Of a DNA stretch of 14,895 nucleotides, positions 6,796 through 14,512 are shown in pieces. This DNA comes from Baffinella frigidus (Eukaryota > Cryptophyceae > Cryptomonadales > Baffinellaceae), in NCBI GenBank assembly GCA_026770585.1, contig MU646348.1:136327-151221 (forward strand). The letters run 5' to 3'. Numbering within the stretch: the stretch's first letter is position 1; every line of letters starts with the position of its first letter. The position numbers were made by a program, and so were the translations under genes. The notes beneath the pieces were generated by a model. The model saw only the letters and a list, made by a program, of their open reading frames with translations. It was not told the origin of the DNA and did no database searches.

Positions 6796-7107
6796 CCGAA
6801 ACTCTAAACTCTCAACTCTAAACTCTAAACCCTAAGCCTAACCCCCCAACCGCAAACCATAAACCTCAAACCCTAAACTGCAACTTTAATACCCCGTACG
6901 GGTAAACCCAACCCCTCACACCCTAAACCTTGAAACCTAAACCCTCCTAAACTCCAAACCATAAACCCTGAACCCCACCCCCCAAACCCTAAACCCCACA
7001 CCCCAATCCCCAACCCCCAAACCCTAAACCTTAACCCTTAACCCTAAACCCTAAACCCTAAACTCTAAACCCTAAACCCTAAACCCTAAACCCTAAACCC
7101 TAAAACA
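6796..7107. repeat. Interstitial telomeric array 4, mixed purity
   Basis: Degenerate CTCTAAA and CCCCAAA units at the start become nearly pure CCCTAAA at 7035-7105, C-rich strand on top. Confidence 0.93.
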
Positions 7108-7160
7108 GGTGGTTAGCTGGTGAATCGCTGGTGAATCGCTGCCGGGGAGGGTGCAAACGT
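7108..7160. other. Short non-telomeric insert
   Basis: Contains GCTGGTGAATC twice in tandem (about 7117-7139). No gene. Confidence 0.5.
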
Positions 7161-7335
7161 AAACCCTAAAACCCAAACCTCTAACCCTAATCCCCCAAAC
7201 CCTATACCCGGAATCCTGCGCCCTAATCCCTGAAACCTAAAACCTAAACCCTGAACCCTAAACCCCGAACCCCTAAACCCCAAAACCCCCAACTCCAAAC
7301 CCGAAACCCGAAACCCGAAACCCGAACCCCGAAAC
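7161..7335. repeat. Interstitial telomeric array 5 with CCCGAAA variants
   Basis: Degenerate CCCTAAA units end in a run of CCCGAAA units (about 7299-7330), a variant seen as a run only here. Confidence 0.85.
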
Positions 7336-7345
7336 CAGGCGATCG

Positions 7346-7361
7346 AGCGCGCCGGCGCGCT
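7346..7361. other. 16-bp perfect palindrome
   Basis: AGCGCGCC/GGCGCGCT, just inside the non-telomeric sequence after array 5. Confidence 0.5.
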
Positions 7362-7413
7362 TGAGGGTCGGGCCTTGGCCTGCGCGGCCTCTCTCCTCGA
7401 TCTTTGATTTCCG

Positions 7414-7446
7414 AGCGGGGTCTTCAGTCTGAGTGAAGACCCCGCT
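7414..7446. other. Strong 13-bp hairpin
   Basis: AGCGGGGTCTTCA, a 7-base loop, then TGAAGACCCCGCT: a perfect GC-rich stem followed by TCATTTT. It resembles a terminator or a small-RNA hairpin, but no gene precedes it on either strand. Confidence 0.6.
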
Positions 7447-7470
7447 TCATTTTGCGCCTGAAAATAACTT

Positions 7471-7579
7471 TGCCATTAAGTGGCGAGGGGGTCAAAATTG
7501 ACCCCCAAGAGATCCTAGGCAGGTCCTAGGTACTAGGGCCCTACGGTAGGGCGTATGGGCTTACTCGCCACTCGAGGGA
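7471..7579 (-). mobile_element. Family B element (copy 3)
   Basis: The diverged left end TGCCATTAAGTGGC pairs with the right end GCCACTCGAGGGA, and TA follows at 7580. It has the CCTAGG repeats and CCCTACGGTAGGG core, in the orientation of copy 2. A perfect subterminal hairpin (GGGGGTCAA/TTGACCCCC) lies at 7487-7506. Confidence 0.8.
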
Positions 7580-7624
7580 TACCTGAAAAAAAAATCTCCC
7601 TCTCGCAGCTTCCCACAGCAACCT

Positions 7625-7783
7625 CTTTGTGAGTGGCTGCTTCTTCAGCGTTCATTCTTGTACATTACACTGTGGGGTACATATGTGCTCTGTTTTTTGC
7701 CCGCACTGTTTTCTGCGGTACTGTTTTCGGTCCGCACGCCTCTCTCTGCACTGCGCCTGAGCTTTCTGTCCACGGTCGTGCTA
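7625..7783 (+). repeat. Dispersed repeat flanking a family A insertion
   Basis: GGCTGCTTCTT plus AGCGTT-ATTCTT recurs at 7912-7938. TGCACTGCGCCTGAGC recurs at 8918 and, inverted, near 6230. No coding signal was found. Confidence 0.6.
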
Positions 7784-7902
7784 CAGGGGAACCTCGATCA
7801 TAAGAACCCCCCCCCCCCCCCCAGGACCACCATAGTGCCCAAGGCATAGGCCTACTGTAGGGTCCTAGGGGGGGGCGGTTTCTTATGAGCGAGGTACCCC
7901 TG
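7784..7902 (+). mobile_element. Family A element (copy 12)
   Basis: It begins CAGGGGAACCTCGATCATAA, has an expanded C tract, and ends GGTACCCCTG. TA flanks are at 7782-7783 and 7903-7904. Its left flank (CACGGTCGTGC then TA) also exists without an element at 8940-8951. Confidence 0.87.
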
Positions 7903-8027
7903 TACTGACTGGCTGCTTCTTGAGCGTTAATTCTTTTGCATCTCCCTGTGGAGCACTCTGTTCTCAGCCCGTACTGTTTTTGTTCTTGAGATCCCTTAGG
8001 TTCTTTTAACTCCCTCTCTCCTCCCAT

Positions 8028-8609
8028 CCTTTAGGTCCTTTAGGTTTTGATTTCTCCCAACATACGTCAACGACACGCCGTTCCGTAGAAGGGATCTGCA
8101 GAGAAAGCATTTTTGCTTTCGGATCGCGTTTCGCTCTCCAGTGCAGAGGCTCGTGAAGAGGGGATACAGGGTGGCTCTGTTGGGGTGTTTGATTGCTTCC
8201 AAAATAGGAGCGCGCCCGCACACACACCGAACCCAAGTCAGCCGTTCTGAGGCTCATGGTATCCCATGGCTGAAGTATAAGAGCTCCAGGCACGGATACC
8301 CCACAAGGTGAGAGGGATTGTGTGGGGGGGTATGAGATGAGATCAGCCAGACACCAGAGGTGAAATGAGAGAAATGTGGTTGTGTAGGGGTTTCCCCCAA
8401 TGTACGGACGTCAGCAAAGTTAAGGGCAATCCGAGCGTCAGAAAGCAACAACAGCAGGACATCAACAACAAAGGTGGCTGTACAGAATGCAGCTGTACAA
8501 AAGACACATGGAGACCGACTCGTCTCCGGTAGGGTCTGCGTGGGTACAGCTACTATTAGGGATTCGTCTCCACCTACAGTTCCGCGACAGCAAGTCCCTA
8601 GCTTACACT
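8028..8609 (+). repeat. Long dispersed repeat, copy 1 (~580 bp)
   Basis: Collinear with 9511-10054, with many indels and substitutions. Shared anchors: CCTTTAGGTCCTTTAGG, GCTTTCGGATCGCGTTT, GGCTCGTGAAGAGGGGATA, GGATACCCCACAAGGTGAGA, GGTTTCCCCCAATGTACGGA. A TATA-like motif (AGTATAAGAGCTCC, from about 8274) falls at the same place as TATAAAAGC in copy 2. Frames on either strand are broken between copies, so it is not coding. It could be a degenerate LTR or other non-autonomous element, but no TG-CA ends or target duplications were found. Confidence 0.7.
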
Positions 8610-8700
8610 TATGCGACATGGCGTTATCTTCTCATGCTCATTCCCCACCTTTATCTATGCGGCGGTCTACTGGTCTACTTCTTGCCAGCGGGGTCAGAAC

Positions 8701-8840
8701 TTACCTTCATTAGTCAACCACCGAGGCTCGTCACCTGCCCGACCGAGGCTCGTCACCTGTCCGACCGAGGCTCACATAGGCGGACATTAGAACTTATCTG
8801 CAGGACAGCCATGCTTCCTTTCGGATCACATCAGGCCCCC
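8701..8840 (+). repeat. Dispersed repeat E, copy 2
   Basis: Matches 582-740: CAACCACCGAGGCTCGTCAC, then tandem CCGACCGAGGCTC units and CCATGCTTCCTTTC. A 201-codon frame at 8487-9092 crosses several repeat joints and is not credible as a gene. Confidence 0.65.
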
Positions 8841-8917
8841 GCACACCTCTCCCTGTGTTTTCCTGGCCCAGAGTCGGAGTCGGAGTTCCCATCCTACCCA
8901 CACTACCCACACTCTCC

Positions 8918-8987
8918 CTGCACTGCGCCTGAGCTTTCCACGGTCGTGCTATGCGATCAAAACCTGTCAGTTAACAGTGCGCTCCCT
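8918..8987 (+). repeat. Element-free counterpart of two family A insertion sites
   Basis: GCCTGAGCTTTCCACGGTC then GTGC, TA (8950-8951), TGCGATCAAAACC. Its left half matches the left flank of the A copy at 7784. Its right half matches the right flank of the A copy at 9117. A single TA stands at the junction. Confidence 0.7.
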
Positions 8988-9075
8988 TTAGGTCCTTTAG
9001 GTTTTAATTTCGCCCAACATAGCCCAACGACACGCCCTTCCGTAGAAAGGATCTGCAGAGAAAGCATTTTTGTTT
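8988..9075 (+). repeat. Dispersed repeat D, further copy
   Basis: TTAGGTCCTTTAGGTTTTAA continues through CCCAACATAGCCCAACGACA to GCAGAGAAAGCATTTTTG, like 5322-5435 and the heads of the long repeats. Confidence 0.75.
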
Positions 9076-9116
9076 TCCCTACAGGCCAATAGCTCCAGAG
9101 ACATTTCTGTCTCTAT

Positions 9117-9235
9117 CACGGGGGTACCTCGCTCACAAGAAACCGCGCCCCCATAGGACCCTACAGTTGGACCATGCCTATGGCCTGCGGTGGTCCTAGG
9201 GTGGGGGGCGGTTTCTTATGAGCGAGGTACCCCTG
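9117..9235 (-). mobile_element. Family A element (copy 13)
   Basis: The left end CACGGGGGTACCTCGCTCAC is slightly altered and its flank is AT. The right end is GGTACCCCTG with TA at 9236-9237. Arms match as AAGAAACCGC and GCGGTTTCTT. The right flank (9236-9273) repeats 8950-8987. Confidence 0.82.
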
Positions 9236-9349
9236 TATGCGATCAAAACCTGTCAGTTAACAGTGCACTCCCTCGCTCTGTCCGAGTAAATCTTGGCACG
9301 TCATTATTAGTTTTAGAGCAGGGGTTCCAACACAAATTAAATATATTCT

Positions 9350-9372
9350 CAGGGGTACCTCGCTCATAAGAA
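9350..9372 (+). mobile_element. Solo left arm of family A
   Basis: CAGGGGTACCTCGCTCATAA, then AGAA, with no right arm. It is preceded by TCT rather than TA. A truncated copy. Confidence 0.8.
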
Positions 9373-9431
9373 CACACCCGTTTGAGGATACCCTTTAGCC
9401 GCTTCCTGCCGCGATCCTCTGTACAGGGAGG

Positions 9432-9510
9432 CTTGATGTGATCCGCAAGGAAGCATGGCCTTTCTACAAAACAAGGTCCACAAGGTCCGGTGTCCGTCTA
9501 TGTTGGGAGC
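9432..9510 (-). repeat. Dispersed repeat E, inverted partial copy
   Basis: Reverse complement of parts of 660-735: AAGGAAGCATGGCCTTTCTA, and GGTGTCCGTCTATGTTGGGA. Confidence 0.6.
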
Positions 9511-10054
9511 TCTTTAGGTCCTTTAGGTTTTAATTTCTCCCAACATAGCCCAACGACACGCCCTTCCGTAGAAAGGACTGCAGGGAAAGCATGTTTGCTT
9601 TCGGATCGCGTTTAGCTCTCCAGTGCAGAGGCTCGTGAAGAGGGGATAAAGGGTGGCTCTTTTGGGGTGTTTGGAGGTATACCAATTGGTGACCATGCCC
9701 GCCCACGCACCGAACCCAAGTCAGCCTTGTTCTGAGGCTCATGGTATCCCATGGTTGAGGTATAAAAGCTCCAGCCACGGATACCCCACAAGGTGAGAGG
9801 GATTGTGTGGGGGTGTGAGATGAGACAGATGTCAAACCACACGCATGTAGAGGTTTCCCCCAATGTACGGAAGTCAGCGAGCGAGAGAGTGAGAGAGGTG
9901 GATATGTAAGGGTTTCCCCCGGGCTGTACAGAATGTAGCTGTGCAAAGACACATGGGGAGCGACTCGTCTCCGTAAGGGTCTACCTAGGTACAGCTACTC
10001 TGAGCGATTCGCCTCCACCTACAGTTGCGCGACAGCACGTCCCTAACTTACACT
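9511..10054 (+). repeat. Long dispersed repeat, copy 2 (~544 bp)
   Basis: Collinear with 8028-8609, with large indels in the middle (about 9690 and 9820-9910). GGTATAAAAGCTCC near 9759 is a good TATA-box match in the middle of the unit. No transcript start or gene could be linked to it. Confidence 0.7.
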
Positions 10055-10097
10055 GAGCGTCGGGAGGACTCAACTGATCGCCGTCTGGTCCTCTCTG

Positions 10098-10400
10098 TTA
10101 GCCCATCCACATGCATTAGAGCCCAGCTGCATTAGCATCCATCCCCGTTAGCACCCATCCCCGTTAGCACTAGCACCCACCCGCGTTTAGCACCGCAACA
10201 GCGCTCAGGCGCGTCAACACCCTTCCCCGTGAAGCACCCACGCACGTCACACACGTCAGCACTCACGCGCGTCAACACCCACGCGCGTCAGTCCCCGTCG
10301 AGCGGTCCTCCGGCCAAATGTGACGGGTTAGTCAGGGGAAAGCGTGTGGGCTCGTCAGCCCTCACGGGTCAGTCCCATCGCGTCAGCCCACACCTTCAAC
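10098..10400. repeat. Degenerate minisatellite, ~16-17 bp unit
   Basis: Units drift from GTTAGCACCCATCCCC to GTCAACACCCACGCGC to GTCAGCCCACACC. Purest at 10139-10175 and 10246-10290. Frames through it have no gene character. Confidence 0.75.
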
Positions 10401-10875
10401 CCTCATTGATCAGTCCCAACTCGGGGAGTGTGGGAGCAGTAGCGCATGAGCACGGGGCGCTATCGTGAGGTGCCACATGCGCGAAGGGGCAAATGGCAGA
10501 TGATCGCACGCAAGGACACACGCGGGAGCAGCAGCGCATGCACGCGTGGCTGAGTGTGCACGTAACAGAACGTGCACAAGGAGCAGGGAGGGGATGCAGC
10601 CTGGCACGAGGGGGGGGCGTTTGGGCGCTCGTTGAGCGGGTCTGCCCCTTGGCGAAGAGCCGTTCCCGAGTCCAGCGGCCCGTCGACGCCCGCGCCGCGC
10701 ACGCGGCGCCGACCGCCGCCAGCCGACGCGCCGCACCGAGACGCATGCAGCGAGCCAAAAATCGCTGGGATCCGACCTCCGCCGCCGGAGCGATGTCCCC
10801 CAACGTCGAAAGGCCACGCCCATTCCTAGGTCGGCGAAGAACCTCAAGGACCTAAAACAGGAAATCTGAAATACC
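10401..10875. other. GC- and CpG-rich stretch without a supported gene
   Basis: Long frames are open on both strands (135 and 145 codons on minus, 120 on plus), as expected of GC-rich DNA. The products are Arg/Ala/Pro-rich with no recognisable motif. It could be a CpG-island-like promoter, but nothing downstream needs one. Confidence 0.45.
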
Positions 10876-11012
10876 AGCCGCCTGTTCCTTAATTATTAAG
10901 GTGCTCAGTCAAAACGCGCGCCTACCGTTCCTTAATTATTTAGGAACTCTGTGGAAACGCCCGCCTTACGTTTCTTAATTAATAAAAAACTAACGAAAAA
11001 CGCCCTGTTCCT
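10876..11012. repeat. 43-bp minisatellite with palindromic core, block 1
   Basis: Units begin GTTCCTTAATTATTAAGG at 10884, 10928 and (diverged) 10970, each followed by ACTC-GT-AAAACGCCCGCC-type sequence. The block ends ACGCCCTGTTCCTGATGGGA. Confidence 0.8.
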
Positions 11013-11090
11013 GATGGGAATCCACCGTACCTTCCCACATGAGAAAGGTGCCACCAGGTTATGAGGCCCAAGAAGGAGGAGGGGGGGGGG

Positions 11091-11094
11091 GGGA

Positions 11095-11149
<55 letters not shown>

Positions 11150-11152
11150 AAG
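11091..11152. repeat. GA microsatellite
   Basis: A G13-type run passes into (GA)n with occasional AAAG interruptions. It creates spurious Arg-Glu and Ser-Leu frames on the two strands. Confidence 0.95.
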
Positions 11153-11236
11153 GATGTACAGTACATGTTGGCATCTTTTTCGGGCCGAAAATACACCAGG
11201 TCCATTCTCCGGGGGCTTAAGCAATCTACAGGTCAT

Positions 11237-11413
11237 TTTTTTCACGAGAAAACGCCCGCCTTCCGTTCCTTATTTATCAAGAAACCCAGTGAAAACGGCC
11301 GCTTTTCGTTCCTTAATTATTAAGAATTTGAGTGAGAACGCCCGCCTTCCGTTCCTTAATTATTAAGGAACTCACCCCCCCCCAAACGCCCTGTTCCTTA
11401 TTGGGACCGTTCC
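11237..11413. repeat. 43-bp minisatellite, block 2
   Basis: Units start at 11265, 11308 and 11351 (spacing 43). The block ends ACGCCCTGTTCCTTATTGGGA, matching the end of block 1. The family B element at 11417 lies in the next GTTCCTTA. Confidence 0.85.
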
Positions 11414-11416
11414 TTA

Positions 11417-11516
11417 TCCCTTAAGTGGCCAGTAAACGCATGCACCCTACCGTAGGGCCCTACGACCTGCCTAGGACCTGCCGGGGAACAGTTTTGACCC
11501 CCTGGCCACTAAGGGA
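11417..11516 (+). mobile_element. Family B element (copy 4)
   Basis: TCCCTTAAGTGGCC follows TA (11415-11416). The core is CCTACCGTAGGGCCCTA. The right end GGCCACTAAGGGA lacks one T and is not followed by TA. It was inserted into a 43-bp minisatellite unit. Confidence 0.8.
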
Positions 11517-11646
11517 GAGTAGAGGTACCCCTGTAGACGTCAAAATATATTTTATGACGTGCCCAACTTTACTCAAGACAGAGCTAGGCCCCCCTTCTCT
11601 GCAGCTGGTCTTGATCAGGTTCCCCCCCCCCCCGAGCACTCCCCAC
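11517..11646. other. Spacer with a small AT-rich palindrome
   Basis: GACGTCA and ATGACGT flank an AAAATATATTTT palindrome (about 11536-11560). A C11 run lies near 11624. No gene. Confidence 0.4.
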
Positions 11647-11648
11647 TA

Positions 11649-11766
11649 CAGGGGCAACTCGCTCATAAGAAACCGCCCCCCCCCCTAGGACCACCAAAGT
11701 GCCCTAGGCATAGGCCTACTGTAGGGTCCTAGGGGGGGGCGATTTCTCATGAGCGAGGTACCCCTG
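11649..11766 (+). mobile_element. Family A element (copy 14)
   Basis: CAGGGGCAACTCGCTCATAA to GGTACCCCTG, with TA at 11647-11648 and 11767-11768. Arms are AAGAAACCGCC and GGCGATTTCTC, nearly matching. Confidence 0.88.
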
Positions 11767-11811
11767 TAGCCCTTGGAGGGGGCTCGAATACATGCAGTGC
11801 TCTGGGGCATT

Positions 11812-11863
11812 TTCGATTTACCTTGGATCGGGGTCGGATCCGACGATCCAAGGTAAAATCGAA
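11812..11863. repeat. Isolated ~20-bp-arm hairpin
   Basis: TTCGATTTACCTTGGATCG (11812-11830) pairs with CGATCCAAGGTAAAATCGAA (11844-11863) apart from one extra base. The loop contains the palindrome TCGGATCCGA. Confidence 0.75.
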
Positions 11864-12079
11864 GACCTTCCAGGGCGCTTTCTGAGCCACTTGGGATGGC
11901 TGCTGGATAGGGTCATGCGAAAAGCTGACGCCAGCGAGGTACTTAGAGCCTACGGATTGCCTACGGTAGGAGCCCCCCTCCTACGACTTTTAAAGACTTT
12001 TTTAAAAACGATGGCTGGTGGCATCCTTCGTCCTGCCCACACAGCGGGCTACAGTCCACCTACCCGAACACAGGCTACC
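11864..12079. other. No gene recognised
   Basis: A C-like scrap (CTACGGATTGCCTACGGTAG, about 11951-11970) is present. A 125-codon frame (11792-12169) runs through the hairpin and the repeats and is not credible as a gene. Confidence 0.4.
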
Positions 12080-12231
12080 GTAACACATACTTACCCTCCA
12101 CACATACTCCTTCGGCCGGCCCCCGATTCCCCCCTGCAAGGAAGTATGCCTGAAGGGTGGACACCATAACGCATACCTACCCTCCACACATACTCAATCA
12201 GTCCGGCCCCAACGGGTATGTGTTAGGGTAG
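12080..12231. repeat. Direct and inverted repeat cluster
   Basis: TAAC-CATAC-TACCCTCCACACATACTC units lie at about 12080 and 12168. A reverse-complement piece, GGGTATGTGTTAGGGTAGG, lies at about 12212-12230. Confidence 0.65.
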
Positions 12232-12244
12232 GTTCACTGTACGA

Positions 12245-12336
12245 AGGGATTTTCGGGCGCCGAGAGCACGAGTTTCCGTCACCTTATCCGTAGGAACCCC
12301 CCTATGTCCCTACGGGTTGCCTACCGTAGGATCCCA
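12245..12336 (+). repeat. Dispersed repeat C, copy 2
   Basis: Matches 5865-5957: GGATTTTCGG, CGAGTTTCCGT, CCTTATCCGTAGGAACCCCC, CTACGGGTTGCCTACCGTAG. Confidence 0.78.
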
Positions 12337-12382
12337 GGTCTTATCGCTGAGGGGTTGTTCAAAATCTCTTCTAAGTCCGCTG

Positions 12383-12648
12383 CCACCCTGGATGGAACAT
12401 TATGGTATTTTCAGCATTCTTAAGTCAACTCCCCTTGGAGATGGCGCCACAATGTGGCGCCCCCGTGATGAATGGATCTGGTACAAAAAGGTCTAATATG
12501 TATTTTAGTGGTATACCACCCTGGATGGAACATTATGGTATTTTGAGCATTCTTAAGTCAACTCCACTTGGAGATGGCGCCACAATGTGGCGCCCCCGTG
12601 ATGAATGGATCTGGTACAAAAAGGTCTAATATGTATTTTAGTGGTATA
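12383..12648. repeat. 133-bp tandem duplication
   Basis: Copies 12383-12515 and 12516-12648 differ at about two positions, so the duplication is recent. Each contains the near-perfect palindrome GGCGCCACA/TGTGGCGCC. The unit is not a multiple of 3, and the frames through it shift between copies, which argues against coding. Confidence 0.92.
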
Positions 12649-12868
12649 AATCATGTCAACTTTTGCGATAAAGGGTTATTCGGGATTGGCCGCAAGTCCC
12701 CTCCAGGGTGGTGTGGCCATCGTCCTGCAAAAGAGAGCCTCGCCGCCTCTCTGACATTCTTATGGAGCTTATGGAGCTTTAATGAACGTCGTACAGCAGC
12801 ACACACGTTCCCACGTCCTGGTGGACCGAAACGTCATGGTGAGCACGGTCGCGGGGGCTGGTCCTGGA
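12649..12868. other. No gene recognised
   Basis: CTTATGGAGCTTATGGAGCT near 12759 is a short tandem also seen as GGAGCTTATGGAGCTTATGG near 2065. A 107-codon frame begins inside the tandem repeat and has no recognisable features. Confidence 0.4.
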
Positions 12869-12872
12869 GCTA

Positions 12873-12972
12873 TCCCTTAAGTGCCCAGTAGGCTCATACG
12901 CCCTACCGTAGGGCCCTAGGACCTGCCTAGGACCTCAGGCCCCCAAATTTGGAGGCCTGGTCACTTAAGGGA
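12873..12972 (+). mobile_element. Family B element (copy 5), best preserved
   Basis: TCCCTTAAGTG to CACTTAAGGGA with TA on both sides (12871-12872 and 12973-12974). The core is CCTACCGTAGGGCCCTAGG. A subterminal hairpin (CAGGCC/GGCCTG around CAAATTTG) lies at 12936-12959. Confidence 0.88.
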
Positions 12973-13007
12973 TAGCAGGTTTCGCCCAGGCACACTCGAG
13001 AACGCTA

Positions 13008-13124
13008 CAGAGGTACCTCGCTCATAAGAAACTGCAGCCCCCTAGGACCCTACAGTGGGACTATTCCTAGGGCCCTATGGTGACTCTGGGGAGGGGGCGG
13101 TTTCTTCTGAGCGAGGTACCCCTG
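13008..13124 (-). mobile_element. Family A element (copy 15)
   Basis: CAGAGGTACCTCGCTCATAA to GGTACCCCTG, 117 bp, with TA at 13006-13007 and 13125-13126. The interior is somewhat diverged. Confidence 0.87.
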
Positions 13125-13235
13125 TAGAGCGCCCAATTTAAACCTGCGTCCTTTACAGTGGGCAGTTGTGTAGTAACTCTCGCGGGTTCGGTCACGACCC
13201 TCCAGTAATACCGGAGTGGTGCCCCTTTCCTGGTA

Positions 13236-13485
13236 GAGCGACTGTGGTAAATGTTGGCCGCTTTTCGGGTTCCCGGTTTGCCGGTTTGCCGGTTTTACAA
13301 GTCCCATCAGGGTTTTAAAGCAGATTTCATTTGAACCAAAAGTACACTAAAACCCTTTCAAAACGCACCGTTTCGAGAAATCTGGTTCAAATGAAATCGG
13401 ATTTAAAACCCTGACGGGACTTGTAAAACCGGCAAACCGGCAAACCGGGAACCCGAAAAGCGGTCAACATTTACCACAGTCGCTC
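13236..13485. mobile_element. Long-inverted-repeat element, family G (250 bp)
   Basis: Arms 13236-13338 and 13383-13485 are each 103 bp, pair without gaps and have about 4 mismatches, around a 44-base loop. Termini are GAGCGACTGTGGTAAATG and the complement, with TA at 13234-13235 and 13486-13487. A CGGTTTGC tandem lies inside each arm. It is non-coding and would fold into a very stable hairpin. Confidence 0.88.
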
Positions 13486-13487
13486 TA

Positions 13488-14512
13488 GAGCGTTTGCGGT
13501 AATTGTTGTCCGTTTTGGACGTACGGTTTCCCCGTTTCCCCGTTTTGAAAAGGGACTTATAGGACGTGACAAGGATTTTAAATAGTACCAGAATTGCGCC
13601 TCTTGGGAGGGGGCCCAATCGACCTATTTTGTGTAGGAACATGTTTGCCTGAAATGTGGCACCCAAGGGTTCCTATTGGAAAGTTGTAGCCCTCAAAATT
13701 CTGAGCAACTTTGCCATTGGAACTCCTGGGTGCCACATTTCAGGGAACGAGTTACAAGGGCTCTTATTGACACTTGTTGACTTTATTCGAAAGTGAGAAT
13801 GCACGGTGCAAGAATTGAGGCGAGGTTAGGAAAACATCTGGGGTCTTCACCAGATTGTTCCTACCCAAGAAACTGCCACTACCCAGAAGGAAAAACCACG
13901 AAGGAGCTTCCCGCACAAGCCCGGCGAACCGGACAGCGTGTCACTCCCCAATGGCTCCCCGCAGAGCACCCCGTTGCGTGGGGGCCTCTGCCTATTCCAT
14001 ACACAGTTGCGTACCGTCATTCTGAGGTCCCTAGGCGGGCCCGTCAGGTCCACCGTGGGACGCTCTGGGCTGTAACTTTTGACCCAGAGGGCCGCTTTCA
14101 ATTTCATCAACGGTTCTGGAATCCCCATGATGCCCTCTTTAAACCCGCTCATGGAATACAGGGCACCAGAGGCCCGGAAACAGGCCCACCGTTTTAGTCA
14201 ACTCTCCACGAACAAGGCAAGTTTTCGGCATGTTCCTGTACTCCGCTCGAGATATTTCTGCGAGTGGGTTTGGAGAGGGCGTGATGAGGAATCCAGAACC
14301 GTCGAGAAAAGTGAAACCGGCCCAGGGGTTCAAAAGTTAGAGCACACATGTTTTTGGGATTTTCAGATTGCAATAGGAATGGCTCAAAGGGTTTGGGCCC
14401 CCTCCCTCTTGGTACTATTTAAAATCCTTGTCACGTCCTATAAGTCCCTTTTCAAAACGGGAAAACGGGGAAACCGTACGTCCAAAACGGACGACAATTA
14501 CCGCAAACGCTC
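13488..14512. mobile_element. Long-inverted-repeat element, family G (1025 bp)
   Basis: Arms 13488-13589 and 14411-14512 pair gaplessly over 102 bp with 2 mismatches. Termini GAGCGTTTGCGGTAATTG and the complement resemble the 250-bp element, including a subterminal tandem (CGTTTCCC). The left TA (13486-13487) is shared with that element. The right flank is TG. The interior has frames of 134 and 101 codons with no recognised transposase motif. It also holds a hairpin at 13648-13744 and a weaker inverted repeat (CGGTTCTGGAATCC at 14111 against 14288-14301). Probably a non-autonomous DNA transposon. Confidence 0.8.
13648..13744. repeat. Internal hairpin of the 1025-bp G element
   Basis: CCTGAAATGTGGCACCCA pairs with TGGGTGCCACATTTCAGG. 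Pairing continues inward imperfectly (AAGTTG/CAACTT) on the same axis. It may be a further small element nested inside. Confidence 0.7.

Noticed and set aside
7414-7450. Rho-independent terminator
   Set aside because: The context is eukaryotic, no gene precedes it, and the following T tract is weak.
8254-9952. Minus-strand frames sharing peptide segments at 8254-8619 and 9530-9952
   Set aside because: The similarity reflects the long DNA repeat. Indels shift the frame between copies.
10396-10855. Overlapping frames of 120-145 codons on both strands
   Set aside because: Open on both strands because of high GC. Arg/Ala/Pro-rich products without motifs.
11039-11366. Plus-strand proteins with Arg-Glu runs and repeated FLNY endings
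   Set aside because: They are translations of a GA microsatellite and a 43-bp minisatellite, whose period is not a multiple of 3.
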